A stretch of DNA of 36,652 bases, taken from the NCBI GenBank assembly GCA_905193585.1, contig CAJJPG010000005.1, positions 1 to 36,652 on the forward strand, written 5' to 3'. This stretch comes from an uncultured Oscillospiraceae bacterium. Lineage in GTDB: Bacteria; Bacillota; Clostridia; Oscillospirales; Acutalibacteraceae. Both the position numbers and the translations under genes were made by a program. Positions 33,314 to 36,652 of this stretch are shown in pieces (the stretch's first letter is position 1; each line of letters starts with the position of its first letter). The notes beneath the pieces were generated by a model. The model worked only from the letters and a program-made list of their open reading frames with translations, did no database searches and was not told the origin of the DNA.

Positions 33314-34243
33314 ATGAGCCGAATATCAAATTATCCGCACCTTATAGGTGTATCTGATGATGAAAGAAAGGAACTACACGGTGTAAATGAAGTTGCAGCC
33401 TTTATTTGCGATCAGGGACGATTTGGAGATTTAAGGGTATTTACCCCTTACGGAGAGGAAGTCCTTAATACCTTTGGTATTTTTATTGACCGCATCTGTG
33501 ATATGGAATACCGTGAGGAGCTTATGGAAGTGCTTGTCCCAAAGCAAAAAGCATTTGAAGAAAAGATGTATGATGACAGCGTTGCAGACCGCAGGGACGA
33601 AGAACTTAATACCCTTGACAGATTATTCCGTGCTATGAAAATGGACGATATGACCGTAGCCTTTGATGAAAAAGGAAATTTAGTCTGCACGGATGATATG
33701 AATAACAAATGGGTAAATGCAGAACTTTACGATTTTATTATCAATGAGGCTCTGTGCTTCGGTGCAGACGGCAAGTTGGTTGAGGGCTTTGAAATGGATG
33801 ATGAATTGGTAGAAAAAATCAAAGCTTATGCAGCCGAACACGCCGTATATCCCGATGCAGTTTTGCAAAATCCAATCTCTGCAAACAACGATTGGGACAG
33901 AGTGCTTAATGCTTTCAGCGTTTGCCCATCACTTAAAAGTTTCGTAATGAATATGGTAAACGAAATAGAAAACTACCTGATGAAGATATTTTCCGAACAA
34001 AAAGACGGAAAGTATTTTATTCCATATGATGCGTTTGAAGATTCTACAGGGATTGTCGATAATTTTGATAATAAGCTGTTTGTAGATATGCTTTTAGACC
34101 AAGACAATATTGAAGATGTTGAGATGGACGAAAAAGGATATTGGGTTTATGTTGCGCCTGAAAATTGTGTAACAAACACAGCAGTTAATGGCGAAAATGT
34201 ATTTACTGATGAAACGGAGGAAGATTTAGATGCCGAACTCTGA
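33314..34243 (+). CDS. Hypothetical mobile-element protein (309 aa)
   Basis: No named family recognised. An acidic, soluble protein. The N-terminal part has SRISNYPHLIGVSDDERKEL, then AAFICDQGRFGDLRVFTPYGEEVLNTFGIF, then IDRICDMEYREELMEVLVP. The middle is helical with repeated Asp/Glu/Met, and the C-terminal part has DKLFVDMLLDQ-like and YWVYVAPEN segments. There are no TM helices. It ends TDETEEDLDAEL. Start ATG 33314 lies 2 bases after the preceding stop, with TTGGAGGT at the end of that gene serving as ribosome site. It overlaps the next gene by 14 bases. Confidence 0.75.
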   Translation: MSRISNYPHLIGVSDDERKELHGVNEVAAFICDQGRFGDLRVFTPYGEEVLNTFGIFIDRICDMEYREELMEVLVPKQKAFEEKMYDDSVADRRDEELNTLDRLFRAMKMDDMTVAFDEKGNLVCTDDMNNKWVNAELYDFIINEALCFGADGKLVEGFEMDDELVEKIKAYAAEHAVYPDAVLQNPISANNDWDRVLNAFSVCPSLKSFVMNMVNEIENYLMKIFSEQKDGKYFIPYDAFEDSTGIVDNFDNKLFVDMLLDQDNIEDVEMDEKGYWVYVAPENCVTNTAVNGENVFTDETEEDLDAEL

Positions 34244-35009
34244 TGAAAAAGTAATACGCTTTATAGACAGTTGCTATAACAATCTTTTTTCACTTCCTGA
34301 CGGTGGAACGCTGGTGATTGTCCGTGATGATGGCGAAGTGGTTGAAAAGCCCTGCCATTATGTAGATGACTACCATTTTCAAAGTCAGGGACACACGTGG
34401 CATATTTGCGAATTTGCCGAGCTTATGGAAGAAAACAATGCGAAATATTTTCCGCAAAGGGATAATAAGCGTTGGCCGTCTTATTGCTACAGCGTAGTAA
34501 AAACCACCGGAGAATTGATTGTTATTCACGCTGAAGAAAGCGGATATTACCCTGCAAACAACTCTACTACCGATACCGCAAAAAACCGTCAACTTGCCGA
34601 TATGCTCAATGCAAGGCTGGGTATTACAAAGGCTATGGAAGAAGCGATGTATTGCGGTAGCCTTTTCGGTTGGCATACACCCGTTGCACAGCCTGAAAAT
34701 TATACCGAGGACGGTAGCTTGAAACCCACAGGCTCATACAGTTCGTCACTCGGAGAATGTGCAAGGCATATGTACGCTGTAGGATCGAGAGTTGTGTTGG
34801 ATGAATTAAGTGATGAATTGCGTAAAAATGACCTACCGCCCGGTACAAAGGGCGTTATTCAGCACATTGATGATATTGGGCAGATAGAGGTTGTATGGGA
34901 AACAGGGCTTACGCTCCGTCTGGTACCCGAAGAAGATAAATTTCACATTGACCATACCCCTGAACCTGATATGTTTGAGGAGCAAGAAGCCGCCGAGGAA
35001 GAACTGTGA
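34230..35009 (+). CDS. DUF4314 domain protein with a YodL-like N-terminal segment
   Basis: A 259-aa soluble protein. The N-terminal segment (about 24-75: GGTLVIVRDDGEVVEKPCHYVDDYHFQ, then HTWHICEFAELMEENNAKYFP) resembles the YodL-type domain found in polyvalent proteins. A C-terminal DUF4314-like small barrel (about 187-240) has GSRVVLDELSDE, LPPGTKGVIQHIDDIGQIEVVWE and GLTLRLVPEEDKF. DUF4314 is common in Clostridia mobile elements but has no proven function. Its ribosome site (ACGGAGG) and ATG lie inside the upstream gene. It ends EEQEAAEEEL. Confidence 0.8.
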   Translation: MPNSDEKVIRFIDSCYNNLFSLPDGGTLVIVRDDGEVVEKPCHYVDDYHFQSQGHTWHICEFAELMEENNAKYFPQRDNKRWPSYCYSVVKTTGELIVIHAEESGYYPANNSTTDTAKNRQLADMLNARLGITKAMEEAMYCGSLFGWHTPVAQPENYTEDGSLKPTGSYSSSLGECARHMYAVGSRVVLDELSDELRKNDLPPGTKGVIQHIDDIGQIEVVWETGLTLRLVPEEDKFHIDHTPEPDMFEEQEAAEEEL

Positions 35010-35019
35010 GGTGATATAG

Positions 35020-36084
35020 TTGCGACAAAGCGGAGTAACCTACCGTCATTTTACGGATGAGGAAATAAAAAGGGCAAACAGCGTGGATCTTCTTATGCTT
35101 GCAAAACAATATGGGTATGAAACAGAAAAAGGCGGTAAAAACGCTATACACCTAAAGAAAAGCGGTGGGCTGTATATCTTTCCGAATGAAAACTGTTTTT
35201 ATCATCACACTTCTGATGAAAGGCATAAAGAAGGCGGAGCAATCAGTTTTGTGATGCACCAAGAAGGTATGCCGTTCGGAGAGGCTGTCGGAAAGCTTTT
35301 GAATGAGGATTATGTTATTTATCAAGCCGAGCAAAAGGCGTATGCGCCTGAACCGCATCGGATCGTGACGCTGCCCGATAAAGCGCAAAATTTCAAACGG
35401 GTATATTGGTATTTAGTGTCTGTAAGGGGTGTTGATTCTCAAATAGTATCGGCTCTTATGAATGAAAAGAAGGTGTATCAGGAGGCTGAATTCAGTAACG
35501 CCGTGTTTGTCGGCTATGACCGTGACGGAACGGCAAGGTATTGTTCAATGCGTTCCACCTACCCTAATAGTAAGTATAAGCGTGACGCGGATAACTCGGA
35601 CAAGAGTTATCCGTTTTTTGTTGAGGGCAAAAGTGATTTGGCAATTATTACAGAGGCTCCGATAGACCTTATGAGCCACGCAACGCTTACAAAAATATTC
35701 GGTAATACGGATTGGAGGCAAGACCACAGGCTTTCTGTCGGTTGTCTGAGTATGGCAGCCCTCGACCGTTATCTTGAATGGCATCCCGAAATTAAAAAGC
35801 TTGTGTTTGCCCTCGATAATGATTATCTTGCCCGAAATCAAAAGGGTGAGCTTGCGAATTGGGGGCAGCTTGCCGCCGAAAGGGCTATAAAAGCCTACTC
35901 TGAAAAAGGCTATAAATGTGCATTGCACACGCCGCACCTTAACGATTTTAATACCGATTTAACCGAAATCAGAAAGGGCAAAACACCGACTGATCTTGAC
36001 AGACAGCGTGAAATTGAGATGACGATGGATTTTGAAAAATACGGCTTGCAGGGAGGTGATGAAAAGAAAGATTTGGAATTGTGA
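35020..36084 (+). CDS. DUF3991/TOPRIM primase-like protein
   Basis: A 354-aa protein related to mobile-element primases. The N-terminal portion (about 10-100: NSVDLLMLAKQYGY, FPNENCFYHHTSDERHKEGGAISFVM) resembles the DnaG/CHC2 start without its zinc cysteines. A DUF3991 segment (about 118-185, YWYLVSVRGVDSQIVSAL) follows. A TOPRIM-like part has catalytic-type ITEAPIDLMSHATL and KKLVFALDNDYLARN (Glu, then DxD). Start is TTG 35020 after GAGGTGAT. It is probably involved in DNA handling on transfer or replication. The tail reads GGDEKKDLEL. It is the last gene of the cluster in this window. Confidence 0.88.
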   Translation: MRQSGVTYRHFTDEEIKRANSVDLLMLAKQYGYETEKGGKNAIHLKKSGGLYIFPNENCFYHHTSDERHKEGGAISFVMHQEGMPFGEAVGKLLNEDYVIYQAEQKAYAPEPHRIVTLPDKAQNFKRVYWYLVSVRGVDSQIVSALMNEKKVYQEAEFSNAVFVGYDRDGTARYCSMRSTYPNSKYKRDADNSDKSYPFFVEGKSDLAIITEAPIDLMSHATLTKIFGNTDWRQDHRLSVGCLSMAALDRYLEWHPEIKKLVFALDNDYLARNQKGELANWGQLAAERAIKAYSEKGYKCALHTPHLNDFNTDLTEIRKGKTPTDLDRQREIEMTMDFEKYGLQGGDEKKDLEL

Positions 36085-36201
36085 TTTTTTTTATCATCAA
36101 AAAGCCGCCCCTTTGGGCGCGCCGAGCCTTAAAACCGTCGGCAAAGCATACGGTTTTGGGCAAGGCAGGAATAACCGTCATACCGGCGGTGCTTTTACAG
36201 C

Positions 36202-36220
36202 TTGAAAACAGAGTTTTCAA
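36202..36220. repeat. Palindrome with 3-base centre
   Basis: TTGAAAAC, AGA, GTTTTCAA: perfect arms suited to a dimeric protein or to a cruciform near a transfer origin. Confidence 0.6.
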
Positions 36221-36245
36221 CAGCGTTTGATTTATATAGGTGAAA

Positions 36246-36285
36246 GTCAGCATAAAAATCCAAACAAACGGTTTATAATGCTGAC
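36246..36285. repeat. Inverted repeat GTCAGCAT/ATGCTGAC
   Basis: Arms at 36246-36253 and 36278-36285 separated by 24 bases. The loop contains AAACAAACGGTTTAT, itself partly self-complementary. There is no T-run, so it is not a typical terminator. Confidence 0.6.
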
Positions 36286-36439
36286 TGATAAAAAGAACTT
36301 TCGTCTGACTACAGGTTATGGAGAAATTGAGTGTATGGGGAAATACATAAGCATCATAACAAAAAATAGCAGATATATATTTTTGACCAAGTAAATCTAA
36401 TGCAGAGTGACAATCAATTGTCATTCTGCAATATTTTTA

Positions 36440-36469
36440 TTGACAATATCAGGTTTAGTGTATTAAAAT
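36440..36469 (+). promoter_or_regulatory. Promoter of the terminal RNA unit
   Basis: A perfect TTGACA (36440-36445), 18-base spacer, TAAAAT (36464-36469, five of six consensus). Start is predicted near 36476. Confidence 0.65.
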
Positions 36470-36475
36470 AACAAC

Positions 36476-36625
36476 AGACAAAGAAGGGACGTCTTGTCTA
36501 TGAAAATTATTTTTGTAAATTCTCAAATTCTTGTGCGAAAACCGCTGATTTATTTGAGCTATGGGAGTATAAAAATCAGCAGTTAACGCATAAGTTTTTG
36601 TTTTAAACAGAGCTTATGCGTTTTT
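36476..36625 (+). ncRNA. Candidate structured RNA of about 150 nt
   Basis: From the predicted start three hairpins follow in order: AGACAA/TTGTCT (36476-36499), GCTGATTT/AAATCAGC (36544-36580) and the terminator stem AACGCATAAG/CTTATGCGTT (36585-36622) with TTTTT. The only ORF inside is 28 codons (36500-36586), with a poor ribosome site (GAAGGGA about 12 bases upstream). It could be a small RNA, or the leader of a gene beyond the window. No known riboswitch motif was recognised. Confidence 0.5.
36585..36625 (+). terminator. Intrinsic terminator at the right end
   Basis: A 10-bp perfect stem (36585-36594 against 36613-36622), 18-base loop, and Ts through 36625. Confidence 0.82.
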
Positions 36626-36652
36626 GTTATATTATATTCCTAAGCTATCGAT

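Larger units (their letters stand above)
36085..36439. other. Non-coding stretch with inverted repeats
   Basis: No supported gene in about 355 bases. It contains a G/C stem CGCCC-CTTT-GGGCG (36106-36119), a perfect 8-bp palindrome with a 3-base centre (36202-36220), and a wide 8-bp inverted repeat (36246-36285). A leftward frame across 35969-36424 overlaps the preceding gene without a ribosome site and is not taken as real. It may hold control or transfer-origin sequences. Confidence 0.5.

Noticed and set aside
35969..36424. 151-codon leftward frame
   Set aside because: It overlaps the TOPRIM gene's end, has no ribosome site and covers the inverted repeats.
1..36652. tRNA genes or CRISPR arrays
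   Set aside because: No T-loop GGTTCRA pattern with acceptor pairing and no regularly spaced direct repeats were seen by eye.

Overview
The window reads as chromosome of a low-GC Gram-positive gut-type Clostridia, most likely Oscillospiraceae/Ruminococcaceae, into which a conjugative or integrative element has inserted. The Gram-positive signs are strong GGAGG-type ribosome binding sites with frequent TTG/GTG starts, an LCP wall-teichoic-type ligase, a lipoprotein, a GH25-LysM hydrolase, EpsC-type serine acetyltransferase and an FMN-riboswitch-controlled ECF riboflavin transporter. Small families such as DUF6472-like and DUF6514-like proteins fit the Oscillospiraceae. No tRNA, rRNA or CRISPR array was seen.

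Region 1 (1-2,854): a GH25-LysM cell-wall hydrolase runs leftward off the edge. Divergent from it are a one-TM protein of unknown function and a small two-TM protein whose frame is broken. A bidirectional terminator separates these from a leftward pair: DUF1893 and a truncated ECF S-component-like fragment.

Region 2 (2,855-19,667): a long rightward run of housekeeping genes with tiny gaps or overlaps. In order: VCBS/FG-GAP-like lipoprotein, OmpR-type response regulator, histidine kinase, DUF1385/YqhQ, prmC, recA, recX, rimO, pgsA, cysE, sugar-phosphate isomerase-like, cysS, tRNA1(Val) methyltransferase-like, rsmI, LCP protein, CmpB-like permease, a 59-aa DUF6472-like protein and plsC. A strong terminator follows.

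Region 3 (19,668-21,958): a decayed stretch. The 5' end of an AraC-type regulator is joined out of frame to the 3' end of a GH2 beta-mannosidase-like gene. A DUF6514-like gene reads leftward from a near-consensus promoter. An FMN riboswitch with its terminator controls ribU.

Region 4 (about 21,960-36,652): the left part of a mobile element with lower GC and different codon use. A short leader with a three-block hairpin and T-run precedes parA-parB. These are followed by a 2,621-aa polyvalent protein (ArdC-like N-terminus, GNAT-like domain, N6-methyltransferase-like domain, SF2/SNF2 helicase). Four small accessory genes come next, three of them without a recognised family and one carrying a DUF4314 domain, then a DUF3991/TOPRIM primase-like gene. 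Two points stand out. A TnpV-like gene with its own Shine-Dalgarno is nested in another frame inside the polyvalent gene's linker. All six proteins from the polyvalent protein to the TOPRIM protein end in a Glu-rich tail closing with E-(I/L/V). After the last gene about 400 bases hold inverted repeats but no supported gene. The window then ends in a roughly 150-nt promoter-to-terminator unit with three hairpins, a candidate structured RNA. The integrase, relaxase, type IV secretion genes and right end are not in the window.
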